A DNA stretch of 64,000 bases from CAZNOG01 sp964574635 (GTDB lineage Bacteria; Bacteroidota; Bacteroidia; Flavobacteriales_D; Cryomorphaceae), in the NCBI GenBank assembly GCA_964574635.1, contig CAZNOG010000004.1, forward strand, positions 124,001-188,000. The letters run 5' to 3'. The position numbers were made by a program, and so were the translations under genes. Position 1 is the stretch's first letter; each line of letters starts with the position of its first letter. The notes below the pieces were generated by a model. That model saw nothing but the letters and a program-made list of their open reading frames with translations. It did not search any database and had not been told where the DNA came from. Shown in pieces: positions 1-7,783 of this stretch.

Positions 1-870
1 TTTCAATGTCCGGATTGTCTTTGAGCAAAGTAGACGCTTTGAAAGATGTCAGCGTTTTCCCGCTTCCGGTGGTGTGCCAGATGTAGCCGTTCCCACGGTT
101 TTGGTGGATGCAATCGACGATGGCTTTAACCGCGTAGATTTGGTATGGGCGCATGACGAGTATTTTCCGTTCACTTTCCACCAGCACCATGTACTTGCTT
201 ATCATTTCGCCGAGGGTGCATTTTTTGAGGAATTTCTCGGTGAACGAATCCAGATGGGTGATCTTCTTATTTTTTTCATCCGCCAGTTGATACACCGGCA
301 AGAACTGCTCGTCCGCGTTGAATCGGAAATGTTGGTTTTTATTGTTGGCAAAGTAGATGGTGTTGCTTCGGTTGCTCACGACGAACAACTGCATGAGTTT
401 CCGTAGCCGTTGCCAGGCTCGTTTTTGTAGTCCACGATTTGCTGAATCGCCCTCCTGTGTGAAATATCCCCTTTTTTAAGTTCGATTTGCACTACGGGTA
501 TACCGTTGATCAGCAGGATAATATCATAGCGCTGGAAACTGTTTTCCGTATTGATGCGCAACTGGCTTACCACTTCGAAGTCGTTCTTGCACCAGTCTTT
601 GTTGTTTACCAGGGTGTAGTGCAAGGGCGTACCGTCTTCCCGCTGGAAATATTGCAGTTCCCTGAGTTTTTTGGAAGCCGCGAAAACGTCCGGTTCGATA
701 ATATCTTCACGCAATCGTTGAAACTCGTTATCCGATAGACGCACGCGGTTTAGCGCTTCGAATTTGCTTTTGAAGTTCCGTTCAAGAGATTTCCTGTCGA
801 CAATATCAGGTCGATGGGTGTATTTCAGCCCAATAAGCTGCTTGATCAGGTTTTCTTCTATATGCTGTTC
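1..870 (-). pseudogene. hsdR: Type I restriction enzyme R subunit (HsdR), N-terminal part, frameshifted
   Basis: Two minus-strand reading frames together encode the N-terminal half of a type I restriction endonuclease R subunit, the DNA translocase and nuclease of an HsdRMS complex. The frame open from 870 to about 390 carries the nuclease domain, including the motif VVQIELKKG. Near 400 the reading frame shifts by one base (GGAAACTC; one extra A would restore it). The second frame continues to the window edge with the helicase Walker A motif TTGSGKT at about 30-70. No ATG, GTG or TTG lies in a suitable place at the 5' end, because a TAG at 871-873 directly precedes the first family-like residues. 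Both the start and the frame are damaged, so this is probably a pseudogene, unless the shift is a sequencing error. The rest of the gene lies outside the window. Confidence 0.8.
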
Positions 871-1069
871 CTAAATCATCCAAATCGTCTTTCCATAGGT
901 CCTTGGGGTTTACTTCCGGAATCTCGGCGATTTCAAAAAGCAGATCAAGTCGGGGCCGTGGTCTATTTTGGGCATATCCGCTCACCCTGTTGCAGCTTTT
1001 CCCGAGTTTTTCAGCCGGCAGGGTCCGTGTAATTCTCTTCTTCGCCGGTACTTCCTTGATTCGGTTCAT
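806..1069 (-). CDS. XRE-family helix-turn-helix regulator, degraded, overlapping hsdR
   Basis: This is a short Cro/C1-type DNA-binding protein of about 87 residues. The helix-turn-helix is visible in LPAEKLGKSCNRVSGYAQNR, followed by LLFEIAEIPEVNPKDL, the usual pattern of small XRE regulators found beside type I restriction genes. The ATG at 1067-1069 is chosen because GGAGGGGG stands just upstream; an ATG 42 bases further out adds residues without family character. Several helix positions differ from the usual residues (Pro in place of Leu in the first helix, Cys in the recognition helix), and the last 15 or so codons run into the hsdR start in another frame. It may be a decaying regulator of the broken restriction gene. 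The function is inferred from the family. Confidence 0.55.
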   Translation of the reverse strand: MNRIKEVPAKKRITRTLPAEKLGKSCNRVSGYAQNRPRPRLDLLFEIAEIPEVNPKDLWKDDLDDLGTAYRRKPDQAAYWAEIHPST

Positions 1070-1174
1070 CCCCCTCCAAATTGATGTTGCCAAGATAGTC
1101 CAAAACTCCAATTGTCTCGTTTTTCGATGTACTCTTCGTTGGATTCGTTGTGGATGCGTACGAGTGTGGGTAAA

Positions 1175-1196
1175 GGGTTTTGGGTTTTTGTGGGTG
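1175..1196 (+). repeat. Dispersed GGGTTTTTGTGGGTG repeat, copy a
   Basis: The core GGGTTTTTGTGGGTG is preceded by GGGTTTT. It lies between the HTH gene and the hydrolase gene, and is the only copy in the AT-rich half of the window. Other intergenic copies are at 22563, 25617, 28366, 41684, 48698 and 51287. Confidence 0.6.
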
Positions 1197-1246
1197 GGAC
1201 GTAGAGGGGGGGAATTGGGGCGGAAGAGTGGATTTGACGGTATTGT

Positions 1247-1789
1247 CTAAATTCGTTCAATGTCCCTGGCTACAATGGACATGTCATTATTCAATTGGTG
1301 TCCGCCATTTGAAATTTTACGAAAGGTGGCGTGATTCAGGGTTTGTTTATACTTCTCAAAATGAGAAAATGGTATTTCGTCATCGTCTTTACAGTGGTAA
1401 AAGAATATCGGCGTGTTTTTCGGTAACAAGACCGCATAGTTTTCATTTAGTTTCAAACCTTGTTTCCAATCTTCATTTCCACTCCAAAAAGGTGCAGCGA
1501 TGAGAAAAATTCCTTTAATTCTTTTAGAGACAGGATTTTCGGAAAGGCATTTCAATATCATTGATGCTCCAAATGAATGGCCGACTAAAATCAGATTGTC
1601 CTCCTTCTCGGTGATTTTATCGAGTATTGCCCGGGTCCAACCGTAATCCGGATCAGTTTCATTGGATTCAATTTCGGGATAATCTATTGCGTATTCGTTT
1701 CCCAAGGAATTTTTTAAGGAAGCCACCAGTTTTTTATCCGCCTCGTATCCCCCGTCTCCTCCACCCTGAATGAATAGGATGTATTTCAT
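1247..1789 (-). CDS. Small alpha/beta hydrolase, RBBP9/YdeN-like
   Basis: This is a 180-residue serine hydrolase of the short RBBP9/YdeN type. The nucleophile elbow GHSFGAS places the catalytic serine at residue 72. An acidic cluster DDDE at about 135-138 and GGH at 162-164 provide the likely Asp and His of the triad, in the expected order and spacing. There is no signal peptide, so it should be cytoplasmic. The length fits the family. The substrate is not known; members are usually annotated as putative esterases. It stands alone: the repeat element at 1832-1960 separates it from the unrelated gene upstream. The AT-rich composition matches its neighbours. Confidence 0.8.
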   Translation of the reverse strand: MKYILFIQGGGDGGYEADKKLVASLKNSLGNEYAIDYPEIESNETDPDYGWTRAILDKITEKEDNLILVGHSFGASMILKCLSENPVSKRIKGIFLIAAPFWSGNEDWKQGLKLNENYAVLLPKNTPIFFYHCKDDDEIPFSHFEKYKQTLNHATFRKISNGGHQLNNDMSIVARDIERI

Positions 1790-1831
1790 TTGAACTCTAT
1801 TTGTTGGTGTTATGTGTTTTTAGGTTGGTGG

Positions 1832-1960
1832 GTGACGGTTTGAAGCTACCCGAAGGTGATAATTTCGAAGTACATCACTGTTAACCAAGCAGAAACTTTG
1901 ATAGAAGCACAGAGCGTTATTTAACCATTGGATCGCTAGTTTTGGGTGGGTGGTGTTATG
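1832..1960. repeat. ~128-bp intergenic element, copy A
   Basis: This stretch aligns along its length with 14171-14297. Shared blocks include AGCTACCCGAAGGT near its left end, ATTTCGAAG just after, AGAAGCAC in the middle and TTTTGGGTGG at the right. The 10-bp sequence TGGTGTTATG stands at its right end (1951-1960) and again at 1805-1814, a direct repeat flanking the unit. On the minus strand the element follows the stop of the gene at 1956-2336 and precedes the hydrolase gene, the same relation seen for copy B. It may be an attC-like or MITE-like element; no canonical integron core site was found. Confidence 0.6.
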
Positions 1961-2336
1961 GGTTGCTTTTCTCTATTCTTTGTTCCTTTAAGTTGTACGT
2001 TCTTTTTTCCACTACTTCATTTTCGTCAATAAAGCATATTGAAATTCTTTGGTTATCAATGAATTCCTGACCACATCTCCACCACAATGATGATACGCTC
2101 ATTACGTAGGTGTTAATTGGAAATGGAGATATATCCTCGAGCATATGTCTTTTTATCAATTCTCCCTTCTCATTATAATAAGCCATTACGTCAACACCAT
2201 ATCCCATTGAATGCCAATTGTCGAATGTTACAAGAAATTTACTGAGCTGGTCTTGTTTTTTTGGACAGGAACTTCCTTTTGGAATTTCAAATGGCCTGTG
2301 TGATACTTCTTCCAATATTCCGTCAACTCTCGTCAT
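1956..2336 (-). CDS. Hypothetical protein, 126 aa
   Basis: I do not recognise the family. The ORF encodes a soluble protein of 126 residues without signal peptide or membrane segment, rich in aromatic residues (MSVSSLWWRCGQEF in the middle) and alternating beta-like stretches such as VDVMAYYNEKGELIKRHML. The stop lies inside the end of the repeated 128-bp element, as expected if gene and repeat form one mobile unit. Start at the ATG giving MTRVDGILEEV; no strong ribosome-binding site is visible, which is common in Bacteroidota. It is probably a real gene because its composition is protein-like over the whole length and no competing frame fits. Confidence 0.5.
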   Translation of the reverse strand: MTRVDGILEEVSHRPFEIPKGSSCPKKQDQLSKFLVTFDNWHSMGYGVDVMAYYNEKGELIKRHMLEDISPFPINTYVMSVSSLWWRCGQEFIDNQRISICFIDENEVVEKRTYNLKEQRIEKSNP

Positions 2337-2507
2337 TGAATGTCGGTCTTACAGTTTTGCCCCCAACGGAACGGCACTCCCTGCAGTAGCGGAATCCGTG
2401 TTTCGTCAGCCTAAATGTATTGATAAGTTGAACAATGTTCTAGTCAGCCACTATTGCAGCAGTACAACAGTAGTGGCGTACCCTTCGTCACCCCAAACTT
2501 GCAGCAG

Positions 2508-2927
2508 TTACAAATTTTCGGCGACGAACCGTCTGCAGTACTCCTCTATCTGTTGTCGCACTTTGCGAAACTGCTCCTTTATTTCTTGTTCCGTCCCCGA
2601 TGCCTTTGCAGGATCAGGAAAGTTGTGGTGAAACTTCTTTGCTTTCGCGGGAAAGTAGGGACAACGTTCTTTCGCGTGGTCGCAAACGGTGATGACAAAA
2701 TCAAAATCCACATTGCGGTACTCGTCAATGTTGTTGGATGTGTGCTTTGAAATGTCTATGCCAACTTCCATCATTGTATCAATGGCTTTTGGGTTTACAC
2801 CGTGCGTCTCCACGCCTGCACTGTACACCTCCGCTCTGTCGCCCGCAAAGTGTTTCAGAAAACCATCCGCGATCTGGCTGCGGCAACTGTTGCCGGTGCA
2901 AAGCACCAAAATCTTTTTCATGCTCAT
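2508..2927 (-). CDS. arsC: Arsenate reductase, low-molecular-weight phosphatase fold
   Basis: This protein reduces arsenate to arsenite. It is 139 residues and has the LMW tyrosine-phosphatase P-loop CTGNSCR (Cys10 to Arg16), which binds the oxyanion. Later motifs EVYSAGVETHGVNPKAI and VCDHAKERCPYFP match the thioredoxin-coupled ArsC family, whose second cysteine pair resolves the arsenate adduct; cysteines are seen in VCDHAKERC. A DP motif near FPDPAKASG supplies the general acid. It is the last gene of the arsR-arsM-arsC block, 117 bases after arsM, and no arsenite efflux gene follows. Either MSMKK or MKK may be the start. Confidence 0.9.
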   Translation of the reverse strand: MSMKKILVLCTGNSCRSQIADGFLKHFAGDRAEVYSAGVETHGVNPKAIDTMMEVGIDISKHTSNNIDEYRNVDFDFVITVCDHAKERCPYFPAKAKKFHHNFPDPAKASGTEQEIKEQFRKVRQQIEEYCRRFVAENL

Positions 2928-3044
2928 GGTTTATTCAAACAGCCAAATGATGTGGATGACGCAAGACTTCGGATCAAAGCCAAAAAGGATTTGAACTACA
3001 AATACAGGTGGTAAAAATAAGTTTACGATACTTTTAGCAACAAT

Positions 3045-3884
3045 TTAGCCGCAACAGTCCGTGGCACAACCGCAGGATTTTGGTTTTTCCGCATAAACGG
3101 TGATGCTGAAGATGCCGGTGTTTCCGCTTCTAAAGTCGGCGAGGTCCGTTTCATTGAGGTAGTTTTTCAAAATGTCGTCCGGGATGTTTATTGCCTTTTC
3201 CTTTTGGATGGCAATGTTGCCAAAGCCGTTTTGTTGTATAAGTTCCAAATACGTTTGCTTTTGAATGGCCCCGGAAACGCACCCCGCATACATTTCAGCG
3301 TCTTTGCGCAAACCTTCGGGAAGCTCGCCAATCAGTACGACGTCCGAAATACTGAAATGTCCTCCCGGTTTCAGCACCCGGAAGATTTCCTTGAAAACGG
3401 CGTCTTTGTCCGGCACGAGGTTCAAAACGCAGTTGCTCACAATCACGTCGGCAACGTTTGATGATACAGGCATTTTCTCAATGTCACCTTGACGAAACTC
3501 AACGTTGGCATAGCCCAACTTTTGTGCATTGGCTTTTGCCTTTTCAATCATGGCAGGGGTAAAGTCAATGCCGATAACCCTTCCGTCTTCGCCGGTTTCG
3601 TTGCGTGCAATGAAACAGTCGTTCCCTGCCCCGCTGCCCAAGTCAATAACGGTGTCGCCTTTTTTGATTTTGGCAAACTGCGTGGGCAAGCCGCAGCCCA
3701 AACCCAAGTCAGCGTCAGGGTTATAACCTTCCAATTCGCTGTAATCGTCGCTCATAATATTGTACACCTCGGTTGAGCAACCGCCTGACCCACAACAGGA
3801 TGATTGATTGGTTTCCTTGTCCTGGAGAGCGATTTCACTGTATTTCCGCCTTACAATTTCTTTCAGGCCTTCCGAATTTTCCAT
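3045..3884 (-). CDS. arsM: Arsenite S-adenosylmethionine methyltransferase
   Basis: This enzyme transfers methyl groups from SAM to trivalent arsenic. The 279-residue protein has the class I methyltransferase motif DLGSGAGND at residues 81-89 and the arsenic-binding cysteines typical of ArsM: Cys64 in GLGCGLP and Cys202 in AGCVSGA. It also has an N-terminal CCGSGGC (residues 30-36) and a C-terminal KSCGCATDCCG tail that could bind As(III) or deliver it. It lies 18 bases downstream of arsR, so it is probably cotranscribed and derepressed by arsenite. In a cluster without a pump, methylation to volatile or excretable forms may be the main exit route, which is inference. Confidence 0.93.
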   Translation of the reverse strand: MENSEGLKEIVRRKYSEIALQDKETNQSSCCGSGGCSTEVYNIMSDDYSELEGYNPDADLGLGCGLPTQFAKIKKGDTVIDLGSGAGNDCFIARNETGEDGRVIGIDFTPAMIEKAKANAQKLGYANVEFRQGDIEKMPVSSNVADVIVSNCVLNLVPDKDAVFKEIFRVLKPGGHFSISDVVLIGELPEGLRKDAEMYAGCVSGAIQKQTYLELIQQNGFGNIAIQKEKAINIPDDILKNYLNETDLADFRSGNTGIFSITVYAEKPKSCGCATDCCG

Positions 3885-3902
3885 GTCCTTTTCTGTGTGT
3901 GA

Positions 3903-4232
3903 TTAACAACAATCGTTTTTCTTTTCAAGTTTAGCGGCGATGGTGCCGATGTAGTTTTGCAGTGTAGTGATTGCATTCTCGTCGATGCAATAGCATCTGC
4001 TGTTGCCTTCCACTTCGCCCTTAATCAGTCCTGCGTTTTTGAGTTTCTTTAAGTGTTGGGAAACTGTCGGCTGTGCAAGCGGAAGTTCATTTACGATATC
4101 GCCGCAAATGCAGGTGTTCACTTTGATCAGATATTCGATGATGGCAATGCGTGCCGGATGTCCCAATGCTTTGGTAAGTGCTGCAATCGCATTTTGCTTG
4201 TCGGTGTAGCGTTCGGTCTTTGTCGCTCCCAT
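3903..4232 (-). CDS. arsR: ArsR/SmtB-family arsenic-responsive repressor
   Basis: This is a winged-helix repressor of the ars genes. The recognition helix lies in LAQPTVSQHLKKLKNAGLIK, preceded by NTCICGDIV, a paired-cysteine motif that is a likely As(III) ligand. A second cysteine pair ends the protein (NDCC). An upstream TTG would add MQYSIRD, but the ATG at 4230-4232 (MGATKTERY) is preferred because the TTG lies within the palindrome that looks like the operator. The gene is first of the arsR-arsM-arsC block and probably autoregulates. The family assignment is firm; the inducer is inferred from the neighbours. Confidence 0.9.
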   Translation of the reverse strand: MGATKTERYTDKQNAIAALTKALGHPARIAIIEYLIKVNTCICGDIVNELPLAQPTVSQHLKKLKNAGLIKGEVEGNSRCYCIDENAITTLQNYIGTIAAKLEKKNDCC

Positions 4233-4243
4233 ATCCCGAATTG

Positions 4244-4257
4244 AATATTGCAATATT
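4244..4257. promoter_or_regulatory. Candidate ArsR operator (palindrome)
   Basis: AATATTGCAATATT is a perfect 14-bp palindrome centred 18 bases upstream of the arsR ATG. AT-rich dyads directly upstream of the gene are typical ArsR/SmtB operators. The assignment rests on position and symmetry only. Confidence 0.5.
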
Positions 4258-4596
4258 ACGATGAATGTTTGCGCCGACGAATTTTTCCCTTAGATTTTTT
4301 GAGGGGGTGCAGAAATAACAGTTGCCGCTAGCGGTCTCGTGTAAGAAACATAAGGCATTCGGGATCTGCGCACTTGTCTACCAATACCAAGCTTGCCAAG
4401 AGATCGCAACTTGCGGAATCCACTGCCCTACCCCATGGTTTCTCAGGTGCTGTTGTTGGTGGGTTTTCTTCTTCGAATTCTACACTGGACCTATTCCACG
4501 TCTTGAGGCTTCACATGCACTACACTAATACTTTCCATCGCATCCTTCAATAACGGGACAATGCCGTGGACAAGGATTTTTGGTGTATGCGGAAAA
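4258..4596. other. Intergenic stretch upstream of arsR, no convincing gene
   Basis: There is no supported gene here. It contains CCGCTAGCGG (a short palindrome near 4325) and the tail of an alternative minus-strand frame (4491-4679, MYGSLGLNSLIGFIAVCFL...) that overlaps the membrane protein gene and has one hydrophobic segment. That frame could be a gene remnant or the frameshifted continuation of the membrane protein. Confidence 0.4.
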
Positions 4597-5025
4597 TCAG
4601 CTATGATTTTGGCCGTGACCGAAAGAAAGCAAACTGCAATGAATCCGATTAAGGAATTCAGGCCCAATGAGCCATACACGGTGTTGTACCCGGTTTTTTT
4701 TAGTTAAATTAAGATGATCCTGCACTTCCAATATTGCAAGTCCGGCAGATATAAATATCAGTAAAATAATTCCCACCAGCGAAATCACAAGTCCAGCAAT
4801 AGCCAGTCCTCTTGGATTTTTAAAAATTCCGACAAAAGATAGGATTAGTCCAAGTAACCATGCAATCCAACCTAAAACTGGAACCCATCCAATAAACAAA
4901 GAAATTAAAGCCAAAACAAAACCAGCAGTTCCAATTCCGTTAGACTCTTTTTTTTGTTGATTTATAATAATCGTTTGTCCTTGATTATCGTTCCTCATCT
5001 CATTTGGTCTAATAATTTCAGTCAT
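4597..5025 (-). CDS. Small membrane protein, DUF4190-like
   Basis: The N-terminal 30 residues are polar and Gln/Asn-rich. They are followed by two or three hydrophobic segments (GTAGFVLALISLFIGWVPVL, LGWIAWLLGLILSFVGIF, LAIAGLVISLVGIILLIFIS) separated by a short basic loop KNPRG. This is the pattern of DUF4190-type small membrane proteins, which are usually about 100 residues. The last 40 residues (after LAILEVQ) do not look like the family. They begin at a run of eight A residues (minus strand, about 4694-4701), where a one-base slip would switch to the 4491-4679 frame with another hydrophobic stretch. The C-terminus may therefore be altered. Function unknown. Confidence 0.6.
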   Translation of the reverse strand: MTEIIRPNEMRNDNQGQTIIINQQKKESNGIGTAGFVLALISLFIGWVPVLGWIAWLLGLILSFVGIFKNPRGLAIAGLVISLVGIILLIFISAGLAILEVQDHLNLTKKNRVQHRVWLIGPEFLNRIHCSLLSFGHGQNHS

Positions 5026-5335
5026 AATTATTTAATTAGTTTTTGGCTTCGAGCTAAATTGGCTACAACACCCCAATATACGCACATTCCTCTTTCTACC
5101 AAACCAGTATCATCCAATCCTCTTTCGCTTAAGCCCCATAAGAACAACCGGCTTGCAACCATCGGCCTAAAAGATCGAGCCTTTAATGCAATTGCCATTG
5201 TGTGAAAGCAAAATGGACGACAGTTCAATCTACGAGAACCTGACGAAACTTTTCTAATTGATAACGAGGAACCAAAGCCTCACAAACCAGTCCGGTCAAT
5301 GTTATACTTTCATCCAAATGGGAATAATGTAAAAC
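5026..5335. other. Intergenic stretch, no convincing gene
   Basis: A 66-codon minus frame (5028-5228) exists but has no recognisable motif, an Arg/Leu-rich composition and no plausible start context. I treat it as chance. Nothing else was seen. Confidence 0.4.
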
Positions 5336-6289
5336 TCAATTGAATGTTGTTTTATATATAGCATTGTTGCTTAGCAGGTATAGATTATTGGAACTGTCAA
5401 ATTCAATATCGACATATTCCCGATCTCCGTTGAAATTTCTGAGTTTGACGCCATAAGGAAAATTGCCTTCCCATTCATAAAGCGTCCATTTTCCGTTTTT
5501 GAGTTTTTGAAATTGATAGCTTTCGCAGGCAATGAGATTGCCTTCTCTGTCCGTTGCTTGTGGGGCATAGTTTAAATCGGATTGCTGCCACGAATCGCCC
5601 AGGTTATCAGAATAAAACAATCCTCCGGCATTTCCGATACCAAAGTCACCTTCCCAGCCTTCGGTTAAACAAAAAAGTCTATTGCCGTTTTGTGCAGGAA
5701 TAAACGTATAATTTATTTCGGTCTCTTTTCTCGACCAGGTTAATCCGCCATCGGTTGATAGCGCAAAGTTCATATTACTCGCATTGTCGGGCAACACAAA
5801 CGTACCATCGGGCATTTTGTACAAGCGGTTCATATTTACGGTATAAAAACCTTCAACGGGGGTTGGGTTATTGGGGCCATTGTAGGTGTAAACCAAATGC
5901 TGTGTTAAATTGTCTCCCAAATCGCTAGAAATACCGAAATAACTTTTGTTGTCAGAGATTGTAATGGTGTATAATTTGCCGTCTATAAAATGTACGTAGG
6001 ACGTTCACATAGCGCTTGCATCCCCGTATAGTTTTGTTGTTTGCCCGTTTGTGAGGTTGTGGCGATAAATATTCCTGTTGCTATTGGAAAAGAAAACAAT
6101 ATTTCCATCGTCTGAAACGGCAAAGTTGATAACAGAAGTAGCTTCCGAAATATCTTCAAATTTCAAAATTTCTTGCCATGCTATTTGCTTGGTTTCATCA
6201 ATGCTGCCAGCTAATTCGGTACTATCGTCTTTTTGGCAAGCAGAGAAGCACAGCAGAGCAAAAAACAGGGTTGTAAGTTTGTATTTCAT
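5336..6289 (-). pseudogene. Lipoprotein with BNR/exo-sialidase-like repeats, interrupted by in-frame TGA
   Basis: One reading frame runs from the ATG at 6289 to 5336 and is broken only by a TGA at 6005-6007 (codon 95). The first part has a lipoprotein signal, KYKLTTLFFALLCFSACQKD, with cysteine after the lipobox. Downstream segments such as NFALSTDGGLTWSRKE and GLFYSDNLGDSWQQSD have the S-x-D-x-G-x-T-W pattern of BNR (Asp-box) beta-propellers. The sequence either side of the stop reads well (GDASAM, stop, TSYVHFIDGKLY). A TGG-to-TGA change at a tryptophan codon would explain it. The intact protein would be about 317 residues and exported to the envelope. Function unknown; sialidase activity is not implied. 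Confidence 0.7.
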
Positions 6290-6344
6290 ATTTTTTAGCG
6301 CATATGCACGAATACTGTTCTTTATTCGGGCATTAGTGGTGTTT

Positions 6345-7748
6345 TTATTGAGTTACAATCAGCTTATTATTCGAGATGCTTCCGTTGTTCTCGATCCGGA
6401 CCAGGTACGCTCCTTTTGAGAAATCCGAGGTATTCACCGATTCAAAATTATCCAAGCCGGATCTCTCGTACACTACCTTTCCCGTAAGATCGAGAATGCG
6501 GATCGTAGAGTTCTGTGGAATGGCATCAAAGTATACGATTTCCGTTGCGGGGTTGGGATACATTTTCACATTGAATCCAACTTCGGGCATTGTGTTAACG
6601 CTTAACGGCGTGTCTCCTATAAGTCGCATAATTCCTGTGGGGTTGTAGTTGAAATAACCCACAAACGTAATGTTGCCATCGTTTTGAATGATAAGGTCTT
6701 TTACCTCTCTGTTTACGTATTTTTTCGGGAAAATGGTGTCTAACGACCCATCCACATTGTATCGTTCCACCACGTAAGCTTCGCTTGGTGCGCCAAAGTT
6801 TACGTTTGCGGCAAACACTTTTCCGTCCGGTTGAACATCTAATGCGAAATTTCTTAAATCGGTTGAATGTGTTGTTTGAAATGTTGTATCCAGGCTTCCA
6901 TCAGCATTAAGTCTGTCCACACCAATTGCTAAACTATTTGTGTTTCCATAATTTCCACCAATCATAATTTTTCCATCAGGTAAAAGTTTCAGAGTATAAA
7001 CTTGACCGTAAAACCCATCTAAACTAGGCGAAAAATTGGCGCTTGCATCAAAGGTATTATCTATTGACCCATCACTATTTAATCTAGTAAGCAGATTACT
7101 GGGATTTCCGTTATAAGAACCATAGTGTCCTCCAATTAAAATTTTCCCATCGGGTTGTACTAACAGTGTATTTATTCCTCCCCCTCCAAAACCTGTTCCT
7201 CCTGAAATTCCCGTTCCGGAATCGAAGGAGTTGTCAAGGGATCCATCCGTATTTAGCCTGATTAAACTTCTCAATACAACTTTACCATCCGCCTGCACAG
7301 CAAAGGTTGAAACGCCGGTGACGGAAGAAGGAGCGGTAAAGCTTTGGTCAATACTCCCGTCAGAATTGAGTCGAATGATTCCCGGTAAGGGCTCGTCATT
7401 CGATTCCAAGAAGACGCCACCCACCAAAATCTTGCCATCAGATAAAACCTCAATGTGATTTATTGATGCACCCCATTTTTCAGTAAATGGGCTGGAAAAA
7501 CCATTGTCGCGCGTGCCGTCTAAATTTAATCGTATAATGTAAAGCGATTCGTTTTCATTGTACGTTTTAAATGACCCTCCTACCAACAGTTTTTCGTCAG
7601 GTTGTTGTATTACGGTTTCACATTTTCCCGTCCAAATGTCCGGACCGAAGCCTGATCCAAGATTGAAGTTCGGGTCTATGGTTCCGATTTGCGCTACGGC
7701 ATTTGCCGTATACAGAACTGCAATTCCGAGTGCTGAAATTCGATTCAT
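6345..7748 (-). CDS. Secreted delta-60 repeat protein with T9SS sorting domain
   Basis: This 467-residue exported protein begins with a signal peptide (MNRISALGIAVLYTANAVAQ). It then has several delta-60 repeats of about 50 residues, each with a core such as GSIDQSF or GSLDNSF preceded by ADGKV or PDGKI. Such repeats fold as beta-propeller-like sheets. The last 75 residues (MYPNPATEIVYFD through NKLIVTQ) form a type A T9SS sorting domain, so the protein should be carried across the outer membrane by the type IX system and anchored or released. The ligand is unknown. It lies 55 bases downstream of the lipoprotein-like genes' strand neighbours with no clear promoter of its own. Confidence 0.88.
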   Translation of the reverse strand: MNRISALGIAVLYTANAVAQIGTIDPNFNLGSGFGPDIWTGKCETVIQQPDEKLLVGGSFKTYNENESLYIIRLNLDGTRDNGFSSPFTEKWGASINHIEVLSDGKILVGGVFLESNDEPLPGIIRLNSDGSIDQSFTAPSSVTGVSTFAVQADGKVVLRSLIRLNTDGSLDNSFDSGTGISGGTGFGGGGINTLLVQPDGKILIGGHYGSYNGNPSNLLTRLNSDGSIDNTFDASANFSPSLDGFYGQVYTLKLLPDGKIMIGGNYGNTNSLAIGVDRLNADGSLDTTFQTTHSTDLRNFALDVQPDGKVFAANVNFGAPSEAYVVERYNVDGSLDTIFPKKYVNREVKDLIIQNDGNITFVGYFNYNPTGIMRLIGDTPLSVNTMPEVGFNVKMYPNPATEIVYFDAIPQNSTIRILDLTGKVVYERSGLDNFESVNTSDFSKGAYLVRIENNGSISNNKLIVTQ

Positions 7749-7783
7749 GGTCTTTCGTTTAAATTAAGTATTGACTACGAGGC

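Noticed and set aside
1066..1260. A 64-codon minus-strand ORF spanning repeat copy a
   Set aside because: Low-complexity Pro/Thr segment is just the translated repeat; overlaps the HTH start.
5028..5228. A 66-codon minus-strand ORF
   Set aside because: No motif, poor composition and no conserved neighbours.
6005..6007. TGA as programmed selenocysteine or tryptophan codon
   Set aside because: No downstream structured element is evident, and all other genes here use TGG for Trp and TGA as stop. A nonsense mutation is simpler.
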